Source: a virus
IMG/VR virus record: IMGVR_UViG_3300026130_000007
Coordinates: 1-52,959 of that record
Strand: one strand, 5' to 3'
Length of the DNA stretch: 52,959 nucleotides
A program made the position numbers and the translations under genes. Under the pieces are notes generated by a model. That model saw nothing but the letters and a program-made list of their open reading frames with translations, did no database searches and was not told the DNA's origin. Positions 18,464 to 25,570 of this stretch are shown here, piece after piece (within the stretch, counting starts at the first letter, position 1; each line of letters begins with the position of its first letter).

Positions 18464-18901
18464 TTACATTGCTCCAGTTCTAAAGCGCTCCCAGTCTACG
18501 ATAGTCTTCAACTGAAAGCCTCTATTGTTTATCATTTTTATAATAGATTCTAGATAACTTACTTTCTCTTCTTGCATACCGATACGTAGTGATAGCTTGA
18601 TAACATCATCGTCTGCTTCGATATAAGAAGGTACATCTGACTTGAGTATTTTTAGAGGTTGAGGTTCCCAGCCATATTCTTTCAACTCTTCAATATCTAG
18701 TTCACCACGATAGTATTCGCCTTTGAGCTTAACGAGTTTCTTGTAATCTGCTTTAAGCTTCTTTAGACGTAAGCCTTCGTCAACGTAGACACGGAAGTAT
18801 TTGTTGTGTAGCTTGGGTATGTTAGCTGATTCGCTAGAGATATTTGTTTGATCAATCTCACTGTCATTCGCCCACATTTCATAGATTTCTTCAATATTCA
18901 T
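18464..18901 (-). CDS. uvsY: UvsY recombination mediator
   Basis: A 145-residue homologue of T4 UvsY, which loads the UvsX recombinase on gp32-covered single-stranded DNA. The helical profile and key blocks match: an early ID.T...SESANIPKLHNKY segment, then LKADYKKLVKLKGEYYRGEL (compare the KARLDYYSGRG region in T4), a long helix ending EKVSYLESIIKMINNRGFQL and a C-terminal IVDWERFRTGAM (compare IKHIQDMRAFEAGK). I prefer ATG 18901 (GAGG, 5 bases) to the GTG at 18907. UvsX itself is not in this window. Confidence 0.9.
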   Translation of the reverse strand: MNIEEIYEMWANDSEIDQTNISSESANIPKLHNKYFRVYVDEGLRLKKLKADYKKLVKLKGEYYRGELDIEELKEYGWEPQPLKILKSDVPSYIEADDDVIKLSLRIGMQEEKVSYLESIIKMINNRGFQLKTIVDWERFRTGAM

Positions 18902-18937
18902 AATCACCTCATTTCAAAAAACATCACGTTACAGTAC

Positions 18938-18945
18938 TATTTATG
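18938..18945 (-). promoter_or_regulatory. Late promoter (CATAAATA) for uvsY-uvsW
   Basis: CATAAATA on the minus strand, one base off the T4 late consensus, overlapping the stop of the tube-like gene and about 37 bases before uvsY. Confidence 0.55.
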
Positions 18946-19435
18946 CTCCTTTCACAGAGATATCGTAAGACGAATACTTAAACGATAGCGATACTGTTGG
19001 TGGTGCAATATCTGTTTGCGATGTAGACAGATCAATGTTACCTACACTAATTGGGAACAAGTCTTTAAACGTAACTTCGATATTAGCGTTTTTGTTGCTA
19101 TTCATAATAGTAAGAGTAGCGTCTGAGTATAGACCTTGATCGCTTGTAGATAGCTGGTTGTATTGTTCAAAGCCTTCTGGTTTAGTTAGCGCAATCAACC
19201 AACGCCATACATCAAGATAAGAAGTCATATCTTCATCTACAACAATAGTCATCTGTAGATCACCAAACTCTACTTTATCGCCATGATGATAGATCGTTTT
19301 AAATGGTGTAAATTGTGTAGTGTAACCAGAAGAGATATCAGGCAAAGTAACACCTTGAATGTAAAACTCTACATTCGGTAGTCGTTGAATAGTAAAGCGA
19401 AACTCTACTGGATTGATAAAATTAAAGTTTGTCAT
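18941..19435 (-). CDS. Second tail-tube-family protein (gp19-like)
   Basis: A 164-residue protein of the contractile-tail tube fold. It shares with gp19 of this window (24982-25536) the order 'FRFTIQRLPNVEFYIQGVTLPDIS', a central hydrophobic segment MTSYLDVWRWLIALTKPEGF (the equivalent in gp19 is NAMEQWMANIN), and a final DLFPISVGNIDL...TVSLSFKYSSYDI block (gp19: GLFPTTISSIEMDW...TFQVTFQYDYWDV). In T4 the tube protein gp19 has a baseplate paralogue, gp54, and others; this one may be a tube terminator or initiator or a second tube subunit. It follows the major capsid gene, as in many marine T4-like phages, and has its own late promoter. Confidence 0.82.
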   Translation of the reverse strand: MTNFNFINPVEFRFTIQRLPNVEFYIQGVTLPDISSGYTTQFTPFKTIYHHGDKVEFGDLQMTIVVDEDMTSYLDVWRWLIALTKPEGFEQYNQLSTSDQGLYSDATLTIMNSNKNANIEVTFKDLFPISVGNIDLSTSQTDIAPPTVSLSFKYSSYDISVKGA

Positions 19436-19462
19436 GTTGACCTCTCTTATGATCTGTATTAC

Positions 19463-19470
19463 TATTTATG
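19463..19470 (-). promoter_or_regulatory. Late promoter (CATAAATA) for the tube-like gene
   Basis: CATAAATA on the minus strand 28 bases before the start, between the gp23 terminator and the gene. Confidence 0.6.
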
Positions 19471-19477
19471 CAGACAT

Positions 19478-19504
19478 AAAAAAAGGGAGTCTCGAAAGAC
19501 TCCC
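19478..19504 (-). terminator. Rho-independent terminator after gp23
   Basis: On the minus strand GGGAGTCT / AGACTCCC (8-bp stem, TTCG loop) followed by seven T. It ends the major capsid transcript. Confidence 0.93.
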
Positions 19505-19534
19505 CAAAACGTTCGGTTAACCGACTTCTTATTA

Positions 19535-20761
19535 TTAGAGTAGGTTAGTTACCGCAGTACGACGGTAGTAAACGTTAGTGTTAGCCGCTAGTGCACCTTG
19601 GTTAGCGTCAGAAGCGCCACGTGCAAATGGGTTAGCAACCATGCCGTAGCGAGTCTTGAAGCCAAGCTTAGACTGGAAGCTGTTTTCACCAACTGCACGA
19701 ACCATTTGTAGAGGTACGTATGGGCAGTAGAAGATACCAGCGTCAAATGCAGATGCACCTTTGTAGCCAACTACTAGGTAGTTAGAACCAGCATATGGGT
19801 CGATGTATACACGGAAACGACCGTTTAGTACACCAGCGAAAGTGTTGCCAGTGTCATCTGGGTTTAGGTTGTTAGCATTTAGAGCAGGAGTGTAATCTAG
19901 AACACCAGCCATTTGTAGAGCAGATGCAACATCAGATGAACATAGGATGATGTTACCTTTACCACGGCGAGTATCTTTAGCGATTTGGTTTGCTTCTTTC
20001 TCGATCTGGAACATTAGACCTTTGAATTTCTCAACAGACCAACGACCGTTAGCGTCAACGTCTAGATCGAAAGTACCAGCAGAGGCAGTATCTTGTGAAC
20101 CTGCAACAGCGTTAGTGCGAACAGTGTTCACTACTTCACGGTTGATCTCAGCTAGTAGTTCAGCAGAAAGCATGTTAGCTAGCTCAGTTTCAGCGTCAAG
20201 ACCGTGGATTGCTTTAAGGTCTTGAGCAAGTTCAGTAGTGTACTCTGCTTTCAATGCACGTGATTGAGCAGTTACAGATACTTTATCGATGCTGAAAGAC
20301 ATTTCAGCGAATTCATCACCTACACCATCACCTAGAGCTTCAGCATCACCAGTTGCCATAGCACCAGAGAAGGTTGAATCAGCTTCACCGTAGAAAGCTT
20401 CATCGCCAGCAGTAGTAGCACCACGAGTAGTTGCGTACTTAGAACGCATTGCAAAGATTAGACCAGTAGGACCAGTCATTGGCTGTACGCCAGCAATGTC
20501 GTATGCAACTAGGTTAGGCATAGCACGGCGAACGAGAGAGATAAGTACTGGATCGTAGTTATCAACGTTAGCAGTGTTGTTAGCAGGTGCCGCTTCTGAT
20601 AGGAAAGAAGACGGTGAGTAAGACTGACCTTCTTTGAGAGCAGTTTCAGTGTTTTCAAGCAAAGTTGCAGTTACAGCTTGACGATGCTTGTCTTTGATAC
20701 CTGGAAGCGCCTCATGCTCAAGGATAGGCCCCCACTTTTTCATTAGTTCTTCGTTTCTCAT
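19535..20761 (-). CDS. 23: Major capsid protein gp23
   Basis: A 408-residue HK97-fold major capsid protein of the T4 gp23 family. After an N-terminal scaffold-contact region the block LISLVRRAMPNLVAYDIAGV and QPMTGPTGLIFAMRSKY (near residues 77-113) is the family hallmark (T4: MVRRAIPNLIAFDICGVQPMNSPTG). The C-terminal half contains the usual KGLMFQIEKEANQIAKDTRRG and PYVPLQMVRAVGENSFQSKLG blocks. A gp21-type cleavage site L-S-E|A occurs at residues 54-57, which would remove the first 56 residues on maturation. I chose the ATG at 20761 because AAGGAG precedes it by 8 bases; a longer frame upstream has no ribosome-binding site. A late promoter lies upstream and a strong terminator downstream. 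Confidence 0.97.
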   Translation of the reverse strand: MRNEELMKKWGPILEHEALPGIKDKHRQAVTATLLENTETALKEGQSYSPSSFLSEAAPANNTANVDNYDPVLISLVRRAMPNLVAYDIAGVQPMTGPTGLIFAMRSKYATTRGATTAGDEAFYGEADSTFSGAMATGDAEALGDGVGDEFAEMSFSIDKVSVTAQSRALKAEYTTELAQDLKAIHGLDAETELANMLSAELLAEINREVVNTVRTNAVAGSQDTASAGTFDLDVDANGRWSVEKFKGLMFQIEKEANQIAKDTRRGKGNIILCSSDVASALQMAGVLDYTPALNANNLNPDDTGNTFAGVLNGRFRVYIDPYAGSNYLVVGYKGASAFDAGIFYCPYVPLQMVRAVGENSFQSKLGFKTRYGMVANPFARGASDANQGALAANTNVYYRRTAVTNLL

Positions 20762-20795
20762 TTGATTTTCTCCTTTTTGAGATGTATTCAAGTAC

Positions 20796-20803
20796 TATTT
20801 ATA
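20796..20803 (-). promoter_or_regulatory. Late promoter (TATAAATA) for gp23
   Basis: An exact TATAAATA on the minus strand, 35 bases before the gp23 ATG. It lies just upstream of the gp22 stop. Confidence 0.78.
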
Positions 20804-20809
20804 AATTTT

Positions 20810-21739
20810 TTACTTTACAAAACGAGAGATGCTATCCACATAGGCGGCAACAGCAGGATCGATTGCAGGCGCCTTTGCTTCTTCTACAACTTCTTCTTCG
20901 AGATATTCAGTCGCATCTTCCTGTGCAACAGCAGACTCGGCAAAGTAGCTTTCTTTGATAGCAACTAGCTTCTTAGCGTAATCTTCAACAGAATCGAAAG
21001 AAACGCCTTCAGCTAGCACACCAAGTTTGTCAGCTTGAGTCTCAGTAAGACCTTCAGCGACAGTGCGGAAAGTAGCAGCTAGTTCTAGCTGTTCTTTCTC
21101 TTCACGTAGAGCCATCATCTGTTCTACAACTTCATTGTATTTAGTAGTAGATTCTTCAAGCTTAGTTTCCATTTCAGCAACAGCATCTACAGTTTCTTCA
21201 TCGATCTGTAGGTTGTGCTCAGAGACTAGGCCTTTGATGCCGTCAAATAGTGACTCAGCAACTTGTACCTTGATGTTGCTTTCTAGTGCAACTTCGTTAG
21301 CTTCCATCCAGTGCTCAACTACGTAGTCGAGGTAAGAGTCAACTTTTTCTACGATATCGTCAATAGCAGTAGAAACTTGCTCTTGTAGATCAGCTTCAAA
21401 CTGTTCTGCTAGAGCTTCTTTTTCAGCTAGTACTTTCTCATGTACAGCGGCTTCAAATACTGCTACTGTTTTAGATTTAAATTCTTCAGAAACTTCCTGA
21501 CCTTCAAAGAGACCAACGAATGCTTCAGCTAGAGCTGGCTCCTCAGCAACTTCTTCTTCAGAAATTTCTTCTTCTTCTTCTTTAACTGCTTCTGGAGCAG
21601 ATTTTTTATCGGCCTTGCGCTTCTTGTCGTTGCCGCCTTCAGGTGTTACTGCATCAGCAGATTCAGAATCTTCACCTGTAGCTTTGGCTTCGTCAAGTTC
21701 TAAGTCAAGATCCTTTTTCATTTCTAGTTCTTCACTCAT
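20810..21739 (-). CDS. 22: Prohead core scaffold protein gp22
   Basis: A 309-residue, very acidic and helix-rich protein in the gp22 position between the protease gp21 and the capsid protein gp23. The sequence is dominated by Glu/Ala/Val with long coiled-coil stretches (for example ETKLEESTTKYNEVVEQMMA, LREEKEQLELAATF) and ends SRFVK. It would form the inner scaffold of the prohead and be degraded by gp21. Low complexity in the first 75 residues (Glu/Asp runs) makes sequence matching weak; gene order and composition carry the assignment. Confidence 0.9.
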   Translation of the reverse strand: MSEELEMKKDLDLELDEAKATGEDSESADAVTPEGGNDKKRKADKKSAPEAVKEEEEEISEEEVAEEPALAEAFVGLFEGQEVSEEFKSKTVAVFEAAVHEKVLAEKEALAEQFEADLQEQVSTAIDDIVEKVDSYLDYVVEHWMEANEVALESNIKVQVAESLFDGIKGLVSEHNLQIDEETVDAVAEMETKLEESTTKYNEVVEQMMALREEKEQLELAATFRTVAEGLTETQADKLGVLAEGVSFDSVEDYAKKLVAIKESYFAESAVAQEDATEYLEEEVVEEAKAPAIDPAVAAYVDSISRFVK

Positions 21740-21776
21740 TTGACTTCTCCTTAGTTTAAAAGTATTGCTACCTTAT

Positions 21777-21784
21777 TATTTATA
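21777..21784 (-). promoter_or_regulatory. Late promoter (TATAAATA) for gp22
   Basis: An exact TATAAATA on the minus strand, 38 bases before the gp22 start. Confidence 0.75.
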
Positions 21785-21788
21785 TGAA

Positions 21789-22484
21789 TTACGATTTAGA
21801 CAAAGATTTCAAGAATTTCTCGAAAATTACAGCCGCTTTCTCTTCAAGTTGTTGCTTAGAGTAACGACCAGTAGCTTTGATCTCTTCTTCAATCTCGTCA
21901 AAGGCATTAGCCATCGTCCAAGAAGATGAGGCAACATCGTAAACCCAGTCAACACCTTCCATAACACCTTTAACAAATGCATCTGGTGCAGATGGGTCAG
22001 CAACGATATCACCAGCCGTAGCTAGCATGAAGTCATTTTGCACTTCCATGATACCGCTTTCGTTTTTCTTGATAGAACCCATACCACGTGAAGAGATACC
22101 TAGATTTGCGCCTTCATCAATTAGATTCTTTACGATTTTACCCATCGGCGTATCCATGATTTTAGCACGACCGACTACGTTAGAACCATCTTCACGTAGC
22201 TCAGTGAACATATGAGATACACGATCTAGATTAATAGTTGGACCTGCTGGATGACCAAGTTCACCGTATGCACGATTCTTAGTCACATAGTTCTCATTGT
22301 AGCGAGCAGTTTCACGCATAAGAACTTCTTTAGGATATACACGACCATTTCTATTCTTGATATCACCTTGCATGATGATACCTTCGATGAAGTAATTCTT
22401 GCCTTTAGCGTTGCCTTCTTCATCAAGAATATCTTCTGAAATGTATTGAACTTCTTCTACAAGTTCTTTAATTAATAGTGACAT
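21789..22484 (-). CDS. 21: Prohead protease gp21
   Basis: A 231-residue T4 gp21-type serine protease that cleaves scaffold and capsid precursors. Characteristic blocks are GIIMQGDIKNRNGRVYPKEV (near residues 35-54), AYGELGHPAGPTINLDRVSH (catalytic His region, near 92-111) and ANLGISSRGMGSI (catalytic Ser region, near 145-157). The C-terminal ~40 residues are a charged helix (EIEEEIKATGRYSKQQLEEK). The start overlaps the stop of the upstream core protein gene (TAATG). Confidence 0.95.
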   Translation of the reverse strand: MSLLIKELVEEVQYISEDILDEEGNAKGKNYFIEGIIMQGDIKNRNGRVYPKEVLMRETARYNENYVTKNRAYGELGHPAGPTINLDRVSHMFTELREDGSNVVGRAKIMDTPMGKIVKNLIDEGANLGISSRGMGSIKKNESGIMEVQNDFMLATAGDIVADPSAPDAFVKGVMEGVDWVYDVASSSWTMANAFDEIEEEIKATGRYSKQQLEEKAAVIFEKFLKSLSKS

Positions 22485-23101
22485 TACATTGCCTCCTTAG
22501 CGAATTTTACAATTTGCTCAAAGCCTTTCTTGTCACCAGTCATAACTTCTTGCATCTTTTTCTTATTTGCAGAGTTTAGACTTTTAAATAATTCTGAAAC
22601 GGCATCAGCGTCTTCTTTTGAAAGCTTTACCATGCTACCGTCGTTTAGCTTCATGCTACCAGCTTTAACAGCTTCCATTAGCTCGACTTCTTCTTTCATA
22701 GCCATCTTGGTTGCAGTGGCATACATTACCTTTTCAGCGTCTTCACCATACTTGTCTTTGAAATCACCGATCTTTTTCTTCATCGACTTAATGATTTCTT
22801 CACGCTTTTTGTACTGCTTCTCAGACATTTTCTCTTCATCAAAAGAGCATTCGTGGTCTTCACCACGCTTGTATGACTTACCGCAGTCAGGGCATTCGAT
22901 AGACTCAGCTTCTTCATATACAGCTTCGTCATCTTCGTGATCCGCTTTGCGCTTAGCTTTTTTAGCTTTAGCTACAAACTGATCTTCTTCTGACTCTGGA
23001 TGATCTTGTTTGTCTACAATGTGTTTGTCTGCAAAACGCTTTTCGTCAGGTGATTTAATCTTATCGACAGTTTCACCTAGCATTTCTTTAAAACTTTTCA
23101 T
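22484..23101 (-). CDS. Prohead core protein, gp68 position, with a zinc-finger-like insert
   Basis: A 205-residue, highly charged protein in the place of T4 gp68 (between gp67 and gp21). It begins MKSFKEMLGETVDKI and ends with a KLSKEDADAVSELFKSLN and MTGDKKGFEQIVKFAKEAM segment like other core-associated phage proteins. The odd part is a CPDCGKSYKRGEDHEC motif (near residues 70-85), which has the Cys and His spacing of a zinc-binding finger, in the middle of a Lys/Glu-rich low-complexity region. Assembly-core function is inferred from position; similarity to T4 gp68 itself is weak. Confidence 0.7.
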   Translation of the reverse strand: MKSFKEMLGETVDKIKSPDEKRFADKHIVDKQDHPESEEDQFVAKAKKAKRKADHEDDEAVYEEAESIECPDCGKSYKRGEDHECSFDEEKMSEKQYKKREEIIKSMKKKIGDFKDKYGEDAEKVMYATATKMAMKEEVELMEAVKAGSMKLNDGSMVKLSKEDADAVSELFKSLNSANKKKMQEVMTGDKKGFEQIVKFAKEAM

Positions 23102-23113
23102 GGCTCAACCTTA

Positions 23114-23320
23114 TTATTCTACTTCTGAATCTACTTCAGCGGAAGCTTCGACTTCAGCAGGAGCTTCTGCTACTTGATCTTCTACACTGCCACTGTACAT
23201 AGAGTCGTACTTTGCAGCAACAGCAGTTTCTACTTTACCAGCCATAACAGAATCAAAAGCTTTTTCAAACTCACTAGCATCTTTAGAAAGTGCGCTGTGA
23301 ATCATATCTTTAATGCTCAT
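23114..23320 (-). CDS. 67: Prohead core protein gp67
   Basis: A 68-residue small acidic protein between the portal gp20 and gp68, matching T4 gp67 (PIP) in size, position and style: MSIKDMIHSALSKDASEFEK at the start, then an Ala/Val/Glu-rich C-terminal tail. T4 gp67 is a core component cut into internal peptides by gp21. The assignment rests mainly on gene order and composition. Confidence 0.8.
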   Translation of the reverse strand: MSIKDMIHSALSKDASEFEKAFDSVMAGKVETAVAAKYDSMYSGSVEDQVAEAPAEVEASAEVDSEVE

Positions 23321-23350
23321 AATAATACCTCTCTTTATATTTGATATAAC

Positions 23351-23358
23351 TATTTATC
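23351..23358 (-). promoter_or_regulatory. Late promoter (GATAAATA) for gp67-68-21
   Basis: GATAAATA on the minus strand, one base off the consensus, 31 bases before gp67. Confidence 0.55.
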
Positions 23359-23374
23359 ATTTTGTAATATTCGA

Positions 23375-24916
23375 TTAAAACTCTTGATCAAACTCATCGT
23401 TAGGGTCTGGTTCTTCTTCTTTTTCTTTTTCAATCTGTTTACTAATCTCTTCAATGTCTGTATCATTCATGTATAGAACGTTACGCTGAATCCATTGTTT
23501 AGAGTAGTAGCGACCAGTGTAGTCATCAATATCACGTAGTAGCTGTAAACGATTCTGTAGAATCTCAGATTGCTTCAACTCTTCAAAATGGTTGTCTTGC
23601 ATAAAGTCATAACGTAGTGCAGACTGAATGGCTGGCCACTCTTCTGGGGTGATCACGCCTTTTAGAATTAGTTGCTTCTCTAGTACTTTATCGAATAGAA
23701 TAGAGAATCTAGCACGTAGTCTGCGAATAAACTTACCAAACTTAATTTCGTCACGACTAATCTCAGATGCACGACCTAAGGAGAATCCAGCATCAGCTTC
23801 CATACGTGATAGCGGTACGTTCAGTGATTTAAACAAACGTTTTTGGAAATACAATACGTCTTCCATTTCACCTAGATTCTGACCACCAGGTAGAGTAGTG
23901 ATTTCTGTACCTCTACCACCCTCACGGCGTGGGAGCCAGAAATCATCTGTCATGCTCATGTGTCTGCGATCATCACGAACTTCGCCTGAGTTCATATCGT
24001 ACACTAAGCGATTTTTATGCTTAGCCATCATATCACGTAGATATTGCTCAGCTTTCATCTTAGGTAAGTTACCTACATCGATGTAGAATACTCTGCGCTC
24101 AGGCGCACGTGATATACGATAGATTACTACAGCATCTTCCATCATACGCAATTGATTCAAAGGCTTGATTGCTTTGTGAAGATGTGATAAAACTAGTGTA
24201 TTGTTTTCGTTTAGTACGCCTGAGTTACAATTTACAATAGAGTCTTTAGCGATACGTAGACCGCTTGCATTTACATTGCTACCTTCAAACCCTTGCTGAA
24301 TGCTTGACGCATTCTGCATGTGGAAGCCTCTTTCGCTGTAAATGTAGTACTCATTCTTAATACGCTTCATAAAACCAGCATTACCATCAGTATTGGTACG
24401 CTGTTTTTCATACTCACGTACTTTACGAATTTTACGTGGGTCGATATATCTTAGCTCTTGAATACCTTTTCGTGGTTGCTTTTCGTCAATCATTACGTGA
24501 TAGTTCAAACGACCATCTACGTACCACTTCTGAAAGATATCATAGCCTTGATTAGAAAAGTCTAATAGATTAAGAATCTGATCAAACTCTTCACGAATTC
24601 TTTCTTTGATGTTATCAGATAGTTCTAGATCATCTGTAACACACTCAACAACTTTTTCAGACTCAGAGATAACAATAGCTTCGTTAACGATATCGTCAAC
24701 GGCCTGTTGAACTTCTGGTTGCTGTAACATACCACGGTATTTTTGAACGAGTTCGGCCTCTGACTTAGCAGTACCCTCTAAGTCAATAAAGCTACTCATT
24801 GCTCCGCCAGCGGCAGCTACCGATACGGCACCATCATCCTTTTGCGGCTCAGCAAAAGACTTGATGTTCTTATTCTCTTCTTTTTTACGTGTTATCTCAA
24901 ATCCGAATAGTTCCAT
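23375..24916 (-). CDS. 20: Portal vertex protein gp20
   Basis: A 513-residue portal protein of the T4 gp20 family, forming the dodecameric DNA gate in the capsid. Typical blocks are the N-terminal ELFGFEITRKKEEN, LVQKYRGMLQQPEVQQAVDD and IVNEAIV (near residues 58-84), FDQILNLLDFSNQGYDIFQK, LRYIDPRKIRKVREY, YRISRAPERRVFYIDVGNLP (near 275-294) and the C-terminal RRLRARFSILFDKVLEKQLI. The size equals that of T4 gp20 (524). Confidence 0.97.
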   Translation of the reverse strand: MELFGFEITRKKEENKNIKSFAEPQKDDGAVSVAAAGGAMSSFIDLEGTAKSEAELVQKYRGMLQQPEVQQAVDDIVNEAIVISESEKVVECVTDDLELSDNIKERIREEFDQILNLLDFSNQGYDIFQKWYVDGRLNYHVMIDEKQPRKGIQELRYIDPRKIRKVREYEKQRTNTDGNAGFMKRIKNEYYIYSERGFHMQNASSIQQGFEGSNVNASGLRIAKDSIVNCNSGVLNENNTLVLSHLHKAIKPLNQLRMMEDAVVIYRISRAPERRVFYIDVGNLPKMKAEQYLRDMMAKHKNRLVYDMNSGEVRDDRRHMSMTDDFWLPRREGGRGTEITTLPGGQNLGEMEDVLYFQKRLFKSLNVPLSRMEADAGFSLGRASEISRDEIKFGKFIRRLRARFSILFDKVLEKQLILKGVITPEEWPAIQSALRYDFMQDNHFEELKQSEILQNRLQLLRDIDDYTGRYYSKQWIQRNVLYMNDTDIEEISKQIEKEKEEEPDPNDEFDQEF

Positions 24917-24932
24917 ACTTTATTCCTTAACT

Positions 24933-24956
24933 GAAGGGAGGACAATGCCTCCCTTC
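24933..24956 (-). terminator. Hairpin between gp19 and gp20 genes
   Basis: A 9-bp perfect stem (GAAGGGAGG / CCTCCCTTC, 6-base loop) in the 65-base gap after gp19. No T-run follows on the minus strand, so it may be an inefficient terminator or an mRNA-end stabiliser for the very abundant tube transcript. Confidence 0.5.
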
Positions 24957-24975
24957 TCTACTTTAATTACTAAAG

Positions 24976-24983
24976 TATTTATT
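24976..24983 (-). promoter_or_regulatory. Late promoter (AATAAATA) for gp20
   Basis: AATAAATA on the minus strand, one base off the consensus, overlapping the gp19 stop codon and 60 bases before gp20. Confidence 0.5.
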
Positions 24984-25536
24984 AAGCGTTTGTACCGCCA
25001 TTTCCAGTAACACCACCAGTAACGTCCCAGTAGTCATACTGGAATGTAACCTGGAAAGTCTCAATTGCATCAGTAGTACCCCAATCCATTTCAATAGAAG
25101 AAATAGTAGTTGGGAACAAACCGTTGAATGAGTAAGTTCTTAGCGGTGTGCCAGTCTTAGAGTACTGCGTAATCTGAGCCTGAGCCTTGTACTGGTTAGG
25201 TGAAGCGCTTGCTAGTGGGCGAATATTACCTTGATGGGTATTGATATTAGCCATCCACTGTTCCATTGCATTACGCACTAGAAAGTCTTCATCGTTGATA
25301 ATAGTAACTGTCCATTCAGCGAAAGTACGGTCACCAGCGATTTTTACCTTACGGCCAAAGTAGGGCACTTCAATAGTGCCCAAAGTAGCCTCTGGAATTG
25401 AAGCCGCTTGAACCATGAATGGTACTTTAAGATCGGCGATTCCATTGATCGGGTTAGTGATCTGTACTTGGAATAGCGATGCTTTTGCACCACCGAAGGT
25501 CAGTTGGCTCTTGATTTCATTAATGTTGAAAGCCAT
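24982..25536 (-). CDS. 19: Tail tube protein gp19
   Basis: A 184-residue contractile-tail tube subunit. It follows the sheath gene gp18 and precedes the portal gp20, as in T4. The start FNINEIKSQLTFGGAKASLF and FQVQITNPINGIADLKVPFM match the gp19 family, as do ASIPEATLGTIEVPYFGRKV, the helix NAMEQWMANIN and the C-terminal GLFPTTISSIEMDW and TFQVTFQYDYWDV. A Gly-rich tail (GVTGNGGTNA) ends the protein. It has an AAAAGGAGAAAAGC ribosome-binding region. Confidence 0.95.
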   Translation of the reverse strand: MAFNINEIKSQLTFGGAKASLFQVQITNPINGIADLKVPFMVQAASIPEATLGTIEVPYFGRKVKIAGDRTFAEWTVTIINDEDFLVRNAMEQWMANINTHQGNIRPLASASPNQYKAQAQITQYSKTGTPLRTYSFNGLFPTTISSIEMDWGTTDAIETFQVTFQYDYWDVTGGVTGNGGTNA

Positions 25537-25562
25537 GTTGCTTTTCTCCTTTTAACTCTATC

Positions 25563-25570
25563 TATTTATT
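25563..25570 (-). promoter_or_regulatory. Late promoter (AATAAATA) for gp19
   Basis: AATAAATA on the minus strand overlapping the gp18 stop and 27 bases before the gp19 start. Confidence 0.52.

Noticed and set aside
19947-20225. Plus-strand open frames opposite gp23 and many other genes
   Set aside because: They mirror codon usage of the strong minus-strand genes, have no ribosome-binding sites or recognisable domains, and no plus-strand promoter apart from 16569-16597.
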